Below are positions 57,010-64,000 of a stretch of 64,000 bases of DNA, one piece after another (position 1 is the stretch's first letter; every line of letters starts with the position of its first letter). The translations under genes were made by a program, and so were the position numbers. Source of the DNA: CAVTJL01 sp963735065. GTDB lineage: Bacteria > Pseudomonadota > Alphaproteobacteria > Geminicoccales > Geminicoccaceae. The DNA is taken from positions 1,488,001 through 1,552,000 of the forward strand of contig CAVTJL010000004.1 of the NCBI GenBank assembly GCA_963735065.1, read 5' to 3'. The notes beneath the pieces are model-generated. The model saw nothing but the letters and a program-made list of their open reading frames with translations, was not told the DNA's origin and ran no database searches.

Positions 57010-57583
57010 TCAGGCGTCCAGCGGCCAGATGTCCTGCTCGGTGAGGCCGAGCTCGGCGAGATCGCCTGCACGGAGCGGCGCGTCCGCGGCCGGGAAGAAC
57101 TCGTCGAGCTGAGGCGGCGGGACGCTCGGTGCCGCTCAGCATCGCGTGCGCCTGGCCGCGGTGGTGGACCTGGTGCTGGAAGAGATGGAGCAGCACGCGG
57201 TCGCTGCGCTCGACCTGCACGTGGTCGGCGCGCGGCAACCGGACCTCCTCGCCGAGACGCTCCGGCGTGAGGTCGCGGCAGTAGGCAATCAGACGCCTGT
57301 CCACCTCCGCCTGGGCCGGGCGCAGGCTCGCCATCGTCGGGCAAGGAACCTCGTTGCCAAAGGCTTCCGCCGGCCCGACGCCCCGACCCTCGAGGCCGGC
57401 CACATAGTAGCGGTCGACGATCAGGATATGGTTGAGCGTGCTGATCAGCGAGGGGAAGAAGCCCGTGCGCGGCGCCTCGAGCTCGTCCTGGCCGAGACGC
57501 GCGCAGGTGCCGAGGAGACGGTGATTGGCCCAGAGATTGTTGAGGGCCATGGCCTGGAGATAACAGAGCGCGGCGCTCGGCAT
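57010..57583 (-). pseudogene. DinB family protein, frameshifted near its C-terminus
   Basis: From the ATG at 57583 the frame gives a DinB four-helix protein: AMALNNLWANHRLLGTCARL, FFPSLISTLNHILIVDRYYV, LRLPRADHVQVERS-like strand residues and LLHLFQHQVHHRGQAHAMLSGT, supplying the three metal histidines. Past AMLSGT the frame turns to low-complexity. Removing one base from the CTCGG stretch near 57126-57133 yields SVPPPQLDEFFPAADAP, LAELGLTEQDIWPLDA and a stop at 57010. Corrected length is about 190 residues. DinB/YfiT proteins are metal-dependent, often thiol-S-transferase-like. Probably a sequence error. Confidence 0.85.
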
Positions 57584-57756
57584 GGACGGCTCCTGCGGCT
57601 GGTCGTCGGCTGATCAATCCCGAGACGAGCCGTGCCCGTCAACAAGGGCGATCGTGGGCCACGAGCCGTACCGGGATTGCTGCATGGCGGCATTTCTCCT
57701 AAGGAACGGCGCAGATCGCCCGCCCGGGCCCCGCTCATCGAGGATCTCTTCGGGCC

Positions 57757-60408
57757 ATGCTCGACAAGACCTACCGACCCACCGAGGTCGAGGCGCGCAT
57801 CTATGCCGCGTGGGAAGAATCCGGCCTGTTCGCGCCGCACGGCCGGCAGGACGCCAAGCCCTACTGCATCGTGCTGCCGCCGCCCAACGTCACGGGCAGC
57901 CTGCACATGGGCCACGCGCTGGACCACACGATCCAGGACGCGCTGATCCGCTTCGAGCGGATGCGCGGCAAGAGCGTGCTGTGGCAGCCGGGCACGGACC
58001 ATGCCGGCATCGCGACCCAGATGGTGGTGGAGCGCGAGCTGGCGCGCGCGGGCTCGAATGTCGGCCGCCGCGAGATGGGCCGCGAGGCCTTCGTCGCCAA
58101 GGTCTGGGAGTGGAAGGAGCGCTCGGGCGGCACGATCGTCCGCCAGATGCGCCGCCTGGGCGATTCGCCCGACTGGAGCCGCGAGCGCTTCACGATGGAC
58201 GAGGGCCTCTCCAAGGCCGTGCTGAAGGCGTTCGTCGGCCTCCACAGGAAGGGGCTGATCTACAAGGACAAGCGGCTCGTCAACTGGGACACCAAGCTGC
58301 AGACCGCGGTCTCCGATCTCGAGGTGCAGCAGCAGGAGGTGGACGGCCATCTCTGGCATCTGACCTATCCGGTCGAGGACGCGGACGGCGCCACCATCAC
58401 CGTGGCGACGACGCGGCCCGAGACGATGCTGGGCGACACCGGCATCGCCGTGCACCCGGACGACGAGCGCTACCGCCATCTCGTCGGCAAGAACGCGATC
58501 CTGCCGCTCGTCGGCCGTCGCCTGCCGATCGTGGCGGATGCCTATTCCGATCCCGAGAAGGGCACCGGCGCCGTCAAGATCACGCCCGCCCACGACTTCA
58601 ACGATTTCGAGGTCGGCCGGCGTCACGGCCTCGAGGCCGTGCCCATCATGGACGAGCTCGGGCGGCTGAACGAGAACGTGCCGGACTGCTACCGGGGGCT
58701 GGACCGCTTCGAGGCACGCAAGAGAATCCTGGCCGATCTCGAGAAGCAGGGCGTTCTCACCAAGACCGAGCGCTATCGGCACACGGTGCCGCACGGCGAC
58801 CGCTCGGGCACGCCGCTCGAGCCTCTCCTGACCGATCAGTGGTACTGCGATGCCGCGACGCTGGCGAAGCCTGCGATCGAGGCCGTCGAGGAGGGCCGCA
58901 CGGTCTTCGTGCCGCAGCAGTGGCAGAACACCTATTTCGAGTGGATGCGCAACATCCAGCCCTGGTGCATCTCGCGCCAGCTCTGGTGGGGGCATCAGAT
59001 CCCGGCCTGGTACGCGCCGGACGGTACCATCTTCGTCGAGGAGAGCGAGGAGGAGGCCCTGGCCGCCGCCCGCGCGCATTTCGGCGAGGACGTCGCGCTG
59101 CGGCGCGACGAGGACGTGCTCGACACCTGGTTCTCCTCGGGCCTCTGGCCGTTCTCGACGCTGGGCTGGCCGGACGAGACGCCGGAGCTGAAGCGCTACT
59201 ATCCCACCGACGTTCTCGTCACGGGCTTCGACATCATCTTCTTCTGGGTCGCCCGGATGATGATGCTGGGCATCGAGCTCATGGGCGAGGTGCCGTTCAG
59301 GACGGTCTACATCCACGGCCTGGTCCGCGACGAGGGCGGCCAGAAGATGTCGAAGACCAAGGGGAATGTGATCGACCCCCTGGAGCTGATCGACACCTAT
59401 GGCGCCGACGCGCTGCGCCTGGCCCTTCTGGCCTCGACCCAGCAGGGCCGTGACATCAAGTTCGGCCCCTCCAGGGTCGAGGGCTTCAGGAACTTCACGA
59501 CCAAGCTCTGGAACGCGTCCCGCTTCGTCGAGATGAACGAAGGCAGGCTCGAGGAAGGGTTCGATCCCGGCTCTTGTGCCGATCCGCTCAATCGCTGGAT
59601 CACGCGGGAGACCGCGATCGTCGCCCGAACCGTGGCCGACCATCTTGCCGACTACCGCTTCAGCAACGCCGCCTTCGCGCTCTACCACTTCGTCTGGGAG
59701 ACCTTCTGCGACTGGTATGTGGAGCTGGCGAAGCCGCATCTCCTGGGCGAGGACGAGGCGCGCAAGGCCGAGACCAGGGCCACGGCCGCCTGGGTGCTGA
59801 AGCAGATCCTTCATCTCATCCATCCGCTGGCCCCCTTCGTCAGCGAGGAGCTGTGGGAGCGGCTGTTCGGGGCGCCGGGCGGCATGCTGATCGCCGCCCG
59901 CTGGCCCGAGCTCGAGGTGCGCGAGGCGGATGCCGAGGCGCATGAGGAGATGAGCTGGCTCGTCCGGGTGATCCGTGCCATCCGCGCCGCCCGCACCGAG
60001 ATCAACGTGCCTCACGGCGCCAAGCTGACGCTGATGCAGAACGGCGCCTCGGCGCAGACGCTGGAGCGGCTGGCGCGCCATGAGGAGGCGCTGCTGCGCA
60101 TGGCCCGCCTCGAGCGCGTCGTGCCCGAGGAGCAGGCGATCCCCAAGGCGGCGCTCGTCCTCGTCGTCGACGAGGCGACCTTTGCCCTGCCGGTGGCCGA
60201 CGTCGTCGACCTCGATCAGGAGCGGCGGCGGCTGAGGAAAGAGATCGACAAGGCCGCCGGCGAGGCCGCGAAGATCAAGGGAAAGCTCGACAATCCGAGC
60301 TTCGTCGAGCGGGCGCCGGCCGAGGTTGTCGAGGAGCAGCGCGAGCGGCTCGAGGAGGCGCAGACGATGCAGGAGCGTCTGGCCGCCGCGCTTGCGCGCA
60401 TCGCCTGA
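57757..60408 (+). CDS. valS: Valine--tRNA ligase
   Basis: 883 residues, a normal bacterial ValRS. Class Ia motifs: HIGH-type LHMGHAL after PPNVTGS (about residues 43-56), the editing domain with TTRPETMLGDTGIAVHPDD (about 211-230), and KMSKS as KMSKTKGN (about 529-536). The anticodon-binding helical domain and the C-terminal coiled coil (LDQERRRLRKEIDKAAGEAAKI, about 815-836) complete it. It charges tRNA-Val and edits threonine. The 173-base upstream gap has no T-box. pepA-like gene starts 19 bases downstream. Confidence 0.97.
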   Translation: MLDKTYRPTEVEARIYAAWEESGLFAPHGRQDAKPYCIVLPPPNVTGSLHMGHALDHTIQDALIRFERMRGKSVLWQPGTDHAGIATQMVVERELARAGSNVGRREMGREAFVAKVWEWKERSGGTIVRQMRRLGDSPDWSRERFTMDEGLSKAVLKAFVGLHRKGLIYKDKRLVNWDTKLQTAVSDLEVQQQEVDGHLWHLTYPVEDADGATITVATTRPETMLGDTGIAVHPDDERYRHLVGKNAILPLVGRRLPIVADAYSDPEKGTGAVKITPAHDFNDFEVGRRHGLEAVPIMDELGRLNENVPDCYRGLDRFEARKRILADLEKQGVLTKTERYRHTVPHGDRSGTPLEPLLTDQWYCDAATLAKPAIEAVEEGRTVFVPQQWQNTYFEWMRNIQPWCISRQLWWGHQIPAWYAPDGTIFVEESEEEALAAARAHFGEDVALRRDEDVLDTWFSSGLWPFSTLGWPDETPELKRYYPTDVLVTGFDIIFFWVARMMMLGIELMGEVPFRTVYIHGLVRDEGGQKMSKTKGNVIDPLELIDTYGADALRLALLASTQQGRDIKFGPSRVEGFRNFTTKLWNASRFVEMNEGRLEEGFDPGSCADPLNRWITRETAIVARTVADHLADYRFSNAAFALYHFVWETFCDWYVELAKPHLLGEDEARKAETRATAAWVLKQILHLIHPLAPFVSEELWERLFGAPGGMLIAARWPELEVREADAEAHEEMSWLVRVIRAIRAARTEINVPHGAKLTLMQNGASAQTLERLARHEEALLRMARLERVVPEEQAIPKAALVLVVDEATFALPVADVVDLDQERRRLRKEIDKAAGEAAKIKGKLDNPSFVERAPAEVVEEQRERLEEAQTMQERLAAALARIA

Positions 60409-60426
60409 TCCGAGGAGACGGGAAGC

Positions 60427-61803
60427 ATGGTCGATTCTCTCGTAAAGGGCTCGGCCCAGTCGCGGCCCGTCCAGGTGGTCGGCGCCGAGGGCGCGCAGGC
60501 GGCGATCGCGGCGCTGCCGGCGGCGCAGCGGCGCTGGCTCGAGACGACGGGCTTCACGGCCAAGGCCGGAGCCATGGGGCTGCTGCCCGGCGGGGACGGT
60601 GGCGTGTCGGGCGCGCTTCTGGTCGTGGGCTCGCCGGCGGGGCCCTGGGACGCGGCGGGCCTCGCGGCGGCGCTGCCCGAGGGCGACTGGCGCCTGGAGG
60701 ACCCCGACGGGCTCCTCGTGCCGGCCGAGGCGGCGCTGGCCTTCGCGCTCGCCTCCTACCGCTTCGAGCGCTACCGCAAGAGCGAGAAGCCCAGGCCGCG
60801 GCTCGTGGTGGCCGACGAGGCGGCGCACCACCGGGCCCTGGCGATCGCCAGCTCGATCTGTCTCGCGCGCGACCTCGTCAACACCCCGGCCAACGATCTG
60901 GGCCCCGAGGAGCTGGAGGCGGCCGTGGCCGAGGTGGCGGCCTCGCAGGGTGCCCGCCTGACCAAGATCGTGGGCGACGAGCTGCTCGCGCAGAACTATC
61001 CGACGATCCATGCGGTGGGCCGGGCCAGCAACCGGGCGCCGCGTCTTTTGGACCTCGTCTGGGGCGATCCGGGTGCTCCCAAGGTGACGCTGGTCGGCAA
61101 GGGCGTGTGCTTCGATACGGGCGGCCTCGACATCAAGCCCTCCTCGGGCATGCTCATGATGAAGAAGGACATGGGCGGGGCCGGGCTGATGCTGGGGCTG
61201 GCCCGGGCGGTGATGGCGCTGGGGCTGCCGGTGCGCCTGAGGCTGCTGATCCCGGCCGTCGAGAACAGCATCTCGGGCAGCGCCTTCCGGCCGGGCGACA
61301 TCCTCAAGACGAGGAAGGGGCTCACCGTCGAGATCGGCAACACGGACGCCGAGGGGCGGCTCATCCTGTGCGATGCGCTGGCCGAGGCCGACACCGAGAA
61401 GCCCGAGATCATGATCGACGCGGCGACGCTGACCGGTGCCGCGCGCGTGGCGCTGGGCTCGCAGCTGCCGGCGCTGTTCGCCTCCGACGACGGGCTGGCC
61501 GACGCCATTCTCGCCAAGGGTGTCGCGACGGAGGAGCCGCTGTGGCGGCTGCCGCTGCACCAGCCCTACAGGAAGCTGATCGACAGCCCGGTGGCCGATC
61601 TCAACAATGTCGGCAGCAAGCCTCTGGGTGGTGCCATCACGGCCGCCCTCTTCCTCCAGGCGTTCGTGACCGAGAGCCCGGCCTGGGCACATCTCGACAT
61701 CTTCGCCTGGAACGACGAGCCGCGCCCGGGCCGGCCCAAGGGAGCGGAGGCCACGGGCCTGAGGCCGCTGCTGGCCATGCTCGAGGAACGCTACGGCCGC
61801 TGA
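60427..61803 (+). CDS. M17 family leucyl aminopeptidase
   Basis: 458 residues. The C-terminal catalytic domain has all M17 landmarks: GKGVCFDTGGLDIKPSSGM with metal ligands, MKKDMGGAG with catalytic Lys, SGSAFRPGDILKTRKGLTVEI, NTDAEGRLILCDAL with catalytic Arg, and DAATLTGAARVALG. The N-terminal part is divergent from PepA, closer to the short PepB-like group common in alphaproteobacteria. It removes N-terminal residues from peptides in the cytoplasm using two metal ions. It is 19 bases after valS. Confidence 0.94.
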   Translation: MVDSLVKGSAQSRPVQVVGAEGAQAAIAALPAAQRRWLETTGFTAKAGAMGLLPGGDGGVSGALLVVGSPAGPWDAAGLAAALPEGDWRLEDPDGLLVPAEAALAFALASYRFERYRKSEKPRPRLVVADEAAHHRALAIASSICLARDLVNTPANDLGPEELEAAVAEVAASQGARLTKIVGDELLAQNYPTIHAVGRASNRAPRLLDLVWGDPGAPKVTLVGKGVCFDTGGLDIKPSSGMLMMKKDMGGAGLMLGLARAVMALGLPVRLRLLIPAVENSISGSAFRPGDILKTRKGLTVEIGNTDAEGRLILCDALAEADTEKPEIMIDAATLTGAARVALGSQLPALFASDDGLADAILAKGVATEEPLWRLPLHQPYRKLIDSPVADLNNVGSKPLGGAITAALFLQAFVTESPAWAHLDIFAWNDEPRPGRPKGAEATGLRPLLAMLEERYGR

Positions 61804-61828
61804 GCCGCCTGCTGTCGGAGACGACCCT

Positions 61829-62266
61829 ATGAGCCGACCGCCGCGGCCGACGCGCGCCGACTATGGCTGGTTCCATCCGCTCGAGACGCGGTGGATGGAC
61901 AACGACATGTACGGTCACGTGAACAACGTGATCTATTACAGCTACTTCGACACGGCCATCGCCCACTTCCTGATGAAGGAGGGCGGCTTCGCGCCCCTCA
62001 CCTCGCCCGTCATCGACTTCGCCGTCGACACCGGCTGCCGCTTCCACAGTGCCCTTGCCTTCCCGGACCGGATCGATGCCGGCCTGCGCGTCGGCCGGGT
62101 GGGACGGACCAGCGTGCGCTGGGAGGTCGGGCTCTTTCGCAACGACGAGCAGGACGCGGCGGCGGACGGTCATTTCGTGCATGTCTTCGTCGACCGCGAG
62201 GGGCAGCGGCCGGTGCCCATCCCCCCGGCCATCCAGGCGGCGATCGACAGGCTGATGGCCGGCTGA
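61829..62266 (+). CDS. Acyl-CoA thioesterase (4HBT hotdog family)
   Basis: 145 residues. The N-terminal ETRWMDNDMYGHVNNVIYYSYFDTAI contains the D-x-x-G-H-V-N-N signature of 4-hydroxybenzoyl-CoA-type thioesterases, the Asp of DNDM(Y)GHVNN being catalytic. VGRTSVRWEVGLFRNDEQ supplies the central strands. It hydrolyses an acyl-CoA of unknown chain. It is 26 bases downstream of the aminopeptidase gene. Confidence 0.92.
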   Translation: MSRPPRPTRADYGWFHPLETRWMDNDMYGHVNNVIYYSYFDTAIAHFLMKEGGFAPLTSPVIDFAVDTGCRFHSALAFPDRIDAGLRVGRVGRTSVRWEVGLFRNDEQDAAADGHFVHVFVDREGQRPVPIPPAIQAAIDRLMAG

Positions 62267-62354
62267 GTCTGGACCGCGGATCATGAGCCTTGCTGAGCCA
62301 AGGCTGAGCCTCTAGAAGCCTCTCCGATCAGGGTCATCACCGGACGAGGGTGGC

Positions 62355-62825
62355 GTGAGCGAGCGGGCGCGGGTGCGGATCAACCTTGCCCAGCGCGAGC
62401 TGGAGGTCGAGGGCCCGGAGGCGTTCGTCGACCGCTGGGCGGAGCGGATCGAGGGGCTGCTCGAGGGGCTGGAGGCGGCGAGCGCGCCACCGCCGCCGGG
62501 CGAGACGACGGAGCCCGGGACGCGCGCCCAGCTCGGCAGCTTCGGCGAGTTCTTGCAATCGGTGCCGGGCAGCGCCACCGAGACCGACAAGATCCTGGCG
62601 GCCGGCTACTTCATCCAGCAGCAGTCGGGGGACGACGCCTTCAGCACCGGCGAGGCGAGCAGAAAGCTCACCGACCACGGCGTGAAGGTGGGCAACCCCT
62701 CGCAATGCGTGCGCCAGTCGCTCGCCGCCAAGCGCGTCTTCATGGTGCTGCGCGGGCGCTATCGCGTCTCCCAGAGCGGCCGCGGCCATCTTCGCCGCCT
62801 CATGGGCGACGCGATCCCGGAGTGA
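62355..62825 (+). CDS. Hypothetical protein with possible C-terminal winged helix, 156 aa
   Basis: Starts at a GTG (62355) after GACGAGGG. I do not recognise the family with certainty. The first 45 residues (RARVRINLAQRELEVEGPEAF, DRWAERIEGLLEGLE) are a short strand-helix unit. After a Pro-rich linker, residues about 75-150 (TETDKILAAGYFIQQQSGDDAF, EASRKLTDHGVKVGNPSQCV, KRVFMVLRGRYRVSQSGRGHL) resemble a winged helix ending in a wing-like hairpin. No membrane or signal segment. Confidence 0.75.
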   Translation: MSERARVRINLAQRELEVEGPEAFVDRWAERIEGLLEGLEAASAPPPPGETTEPGTRAQLGSFGEFLQSVPGSATETDKILAAGYFIQQQSGDDAFSTGEASRKLTDHGVKVGNPSQCVRQSLAAKRVFMVLRGRYRVSQSGRGHLRRLMGDAIPE

Positions 62826-62921
62826 GCGGCACGCGCCCCGCTTGACGGCGGGCCGCGATCGGCCTAACGGCATGCACATGGTTACGTGCTGGGCTCTCAT
62901 CTCGGTCAGGCGAATTAGCTG

Positions 62922-62944
62922 CCCGGTCTCTTTCTGAGACCGGG
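62922..62944. other. Hairpin upstream of the ACT-like gene
   Basis: CCCGGTCTC-TTTCT-GAGACCGGG is a perfect 9-pair stem with a 5-base loop, 97 bases after the hypothetical gene stop and 43 bases before the next start. It probably ends the upstream transcript or lies in the leader of the next gene; there is no T-run after it. The rest of the 162-base gap shows nothing else. Confidence 0.5.
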
Positions 62945-62987
62945 GCGTCGAGCTCGTTCGTTTTCTGCCGATGAGGATCTGCCGGCC

Positions 62988-63251
62988 ATGTCCAGCGTCT
63001 ATTGCTTCTCCGTCCACAGCGACCCCTCCCCCGCCAGCCTGCCGCGCGTGCTCGACGTGTTCGCGCTTTTCGGGCACATCCCCGAGCAGTGCCACAGCCA
63101 GCTCGGCGGGCGCGACGGCGAGGAGCTCGTGATCGACGTCCAGATGAGCAATCTCTCGGCCGAGGACGCCGCCCGCGTGGCCAAGCGCCTGGGCCGCGTC
63201 GTCACCGTGACGAGCGTGCTCTATTCCGAGAAGCAGCGGTGCGCCGCCTGA
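62988..63251 (+). CDS. Small ACT-like domain protein, 87 aa
   Basis: The pattern YCFSVHSDPSPASLPRVLDVFALFGHIP, HSQLGGRDGEELVIDVQMSNL, AEDAARVAKRLGRVVTVTSV alternates strand-helix-strand-strand-helix-strand as in ACT domains and resembles the start of acetolactate synthase small-subunit-like proteins, but no catalytic partner is adjacent. It may bind an amino acid. Its last 13 bases overlap the next gene. Confidence 0.75.
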   Translation: MSSVYCFSVHSDPSPASLPRVLDVFALFGHIPEQCHSQLGGRDGEELVIDVQMSNLSAEDAARVAKRLGRVVTVTSVLYSEKQRCAA

Positions 63252-63847
63252 CGGCGGCGCTGATCTTTCTCGTGGCTCTCCCGGGCGCCGCCCGGGCCGA
63301 GGGCTCCGACCTCTGCGCCGCCCTGTCGATCCCGGAGCAGCTGGGCCTCATTTGCCGTGCCGCGACGGAATCGGCCGAGGGCGGCGTGGTGATCCAGCCC
63401 GAGAGCGGGAGCTTCGCGAGCCTGAGCCGCATGACGGTCCGGCCGCTCGATCCCGTGAAGGACGCGCTCGCCTGGAGCGATCCCGAGGCGTGGCTGCGTC
63501 ATCAGCTCGTGCTCGACACCTCGGGTGTGGCGGGCGCGCTCGAGGGGATGACGGACGATCCCGACAGCCCGTTCGGCAGCACCATGCTGCGGGACGCCGT
63601 GGGCTCGCTCGTGAAGGGGCTCGGCAGCCTCGCCAAGGCGCCGCTCGCGGCGTGCGAGGAGCCGACGGCGCGGACGCGCGGGCGCTACGACATGAGCTGC
63701 GTCTTCGGCGCCGACGGGCTCGGGCTCGACCTCCTGCTGCGCATCCAGGCGGCCGGCGACAAGCGCTACGGCCTCAGCATGCGGACCATGAACGAGCAGC
63801 GACTGCTCCACTTCCGGGCCATCGCCGACGGCTTCGCGCCCGGCTGA
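63239..63847 (+). CDS. Hypothetical exported protein, 202 aa
   Basis: Starts at the GTG at 63239, overlapping the previous gene; the frame is open further upstream but as a shadow. A Sec signal peptide (about 1-18, LTAALIFLVALPGAARA) precedes a mature domain beginning EGSDLCAALSIPEQL. Conserved-looking features are LICRAATES, four cysteines spread through the protein, and a C-terminal FRAIADGFAPG. I do not recognise a family. It is probably periplasmic. Confidence 0.75.
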   Translation: MRRLTAALIFLVALPGAARAEGSDLCAALSIPEQLGLICRAATESAEGGVVIQPESGSFASLSRMTVRPLDPVKDALAWSDPEAWLRHQLVLDTSGVAGALEGMTDDPDSPFGSTMLRDAVGSLVKGLGSLAKAPLAACEEPTARTRGRYDMSCVFGADGLGLDLLLRIQAAGDKRYGLSMRTMNEQRLLHFRAIADGFAPG

Positions 63848-63893
63848 CCGGCCCCGTCCCGTTCCCGGAAGAGCTCCAGCAAGGGAGGGCCTC

Positions 63894-64000
63894 GTGACCG
63901 TCACCGACAAGGTCGTGATCGTGACCGGGGCCGCCGGCAATCTGGGCTCGGCGCTGGTCCATCTCCTGCTGAGCCGCAACGCCAAGGTGGCGGCGATCGA
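63894..64000 (+). CDS. SDR family oxidoreductase (partial, runs off window end)
   Basis: Only the first 35 codons are present, from the GTG at 63894 preceded by AAGGGAGG. They read VTDKVVIVTGAAGNLGSALV, then HLLLSRNAKVAAI, the first strand, glycine-rich cofactor loop (TGAAGNLG) and second strand of a short-chain dehydrogenase. Substrate cannot be judged. Confidence 0.8.
   Translation, partial: MTVTDKVVIVTGAAGNLGSALVHLLLSRNAKVAAI

Noticed and set aside
57616..57678. AATCCCG/CGGGATT repeat upstream of valS as a T-box or attenuator
   Set aside because: The stem has 7 pairs over a loop of about 50 bases. No T-box sequence or terminator/antiterminator pair is present, and T-boxes are not expected in this group.
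57445..61692. A 1415-codon minus-strand frame
   Set aside because: It is antisense to valS and the M17 aminopeptidase and has the His/Arg/Gly/Asp-rich composition of a shadow frame.

Overview
The window is very GC-rich, densely coding DNA from a bacterial chromosome. Gene content (BdhA with a patatin-like partner, XdhABC with a BMP-type purine/nucleoside ABC transporter, ClpS-ClpA, DUF2254, DUF482/GNAT, HyuAB with a Dpp-type transporter) points to an alphaproteobacterium, probably Rhodospirillales/Geminicoccales-like. This placement is inferred from gene families, not from a marker-gene tree. I found no rRNA, tRNA, CRISPR array, prophage or insertion sequence.

Layout. 1-13.1 kb: a divergent catabolic locus around a GntR regulator and its palindromic operator. 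Leftward run two D-amino-acid-oxidase-like flavoenzymes and a two-gene octopine-oxidase/HcnAB-like pair. Rightward run gntR-hyuA-hyuB and a complete Dpp-type ABC transporter whose second permease is fused to an ATPase; most junctions overlap by 1-4 bases. 13.1-17 kb: bdhA, a patatin-like lipase and an amidohydrolase (minus), with a divergent LysR. 17-21.5 kb: a minus-strand redox/stress run of otsB, an HvfC-like protein, NDH-2 and two tandem peroxiredoxin-like proteins. 21.6-33.3 kb: purine catabolism (uraH, xdhA, xdhB, xdhC) followed by a BMP-family ABC transporter; a MazEF-type toxin-antitoxin pair sits inside the xdh run and an orphan sugar-type binding protein converges on it. 33.4-40 kb: a membrane protein, an S41-like protein with substituted catalytic residues, an alpha/beta hydrolase, dps, and an SbmA/YddA-like ABC half-transporter whose ATPase motifs are all degenerate. 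40-43.3 kb: an SDR enzyme, an isolated HEPN-type gene flanked by short direct repeats, a cupin and a small lipoprotein. 43.5-50 kb: DUF2254 protein, esterase, agmatine deiminase, RidA, DUF482 acyltransferase and two VOC proteins. 50.2-52.9 kb: clpS-clpA. 53.2-64 kb: SLC13/ArsB-type transporter, hypotheticals, YciI, SEC-C, DinB, valS, M17 aminopeptidase, a thioesterase and small proteins.

At least eight single-base frameshifts, mostly in short homopolymers, interrupt otherwise well-conserved genes (a DAO-type oxidase, ndh, xdhC, an ABC binding protein, clpA, a SEC-C protein twice, dinB). Because clpA and ndh are among them, sequencing or assembly error is the simplest explanation. These genes are typed as pseudogenes by convention, but most are probably intact in the organism.
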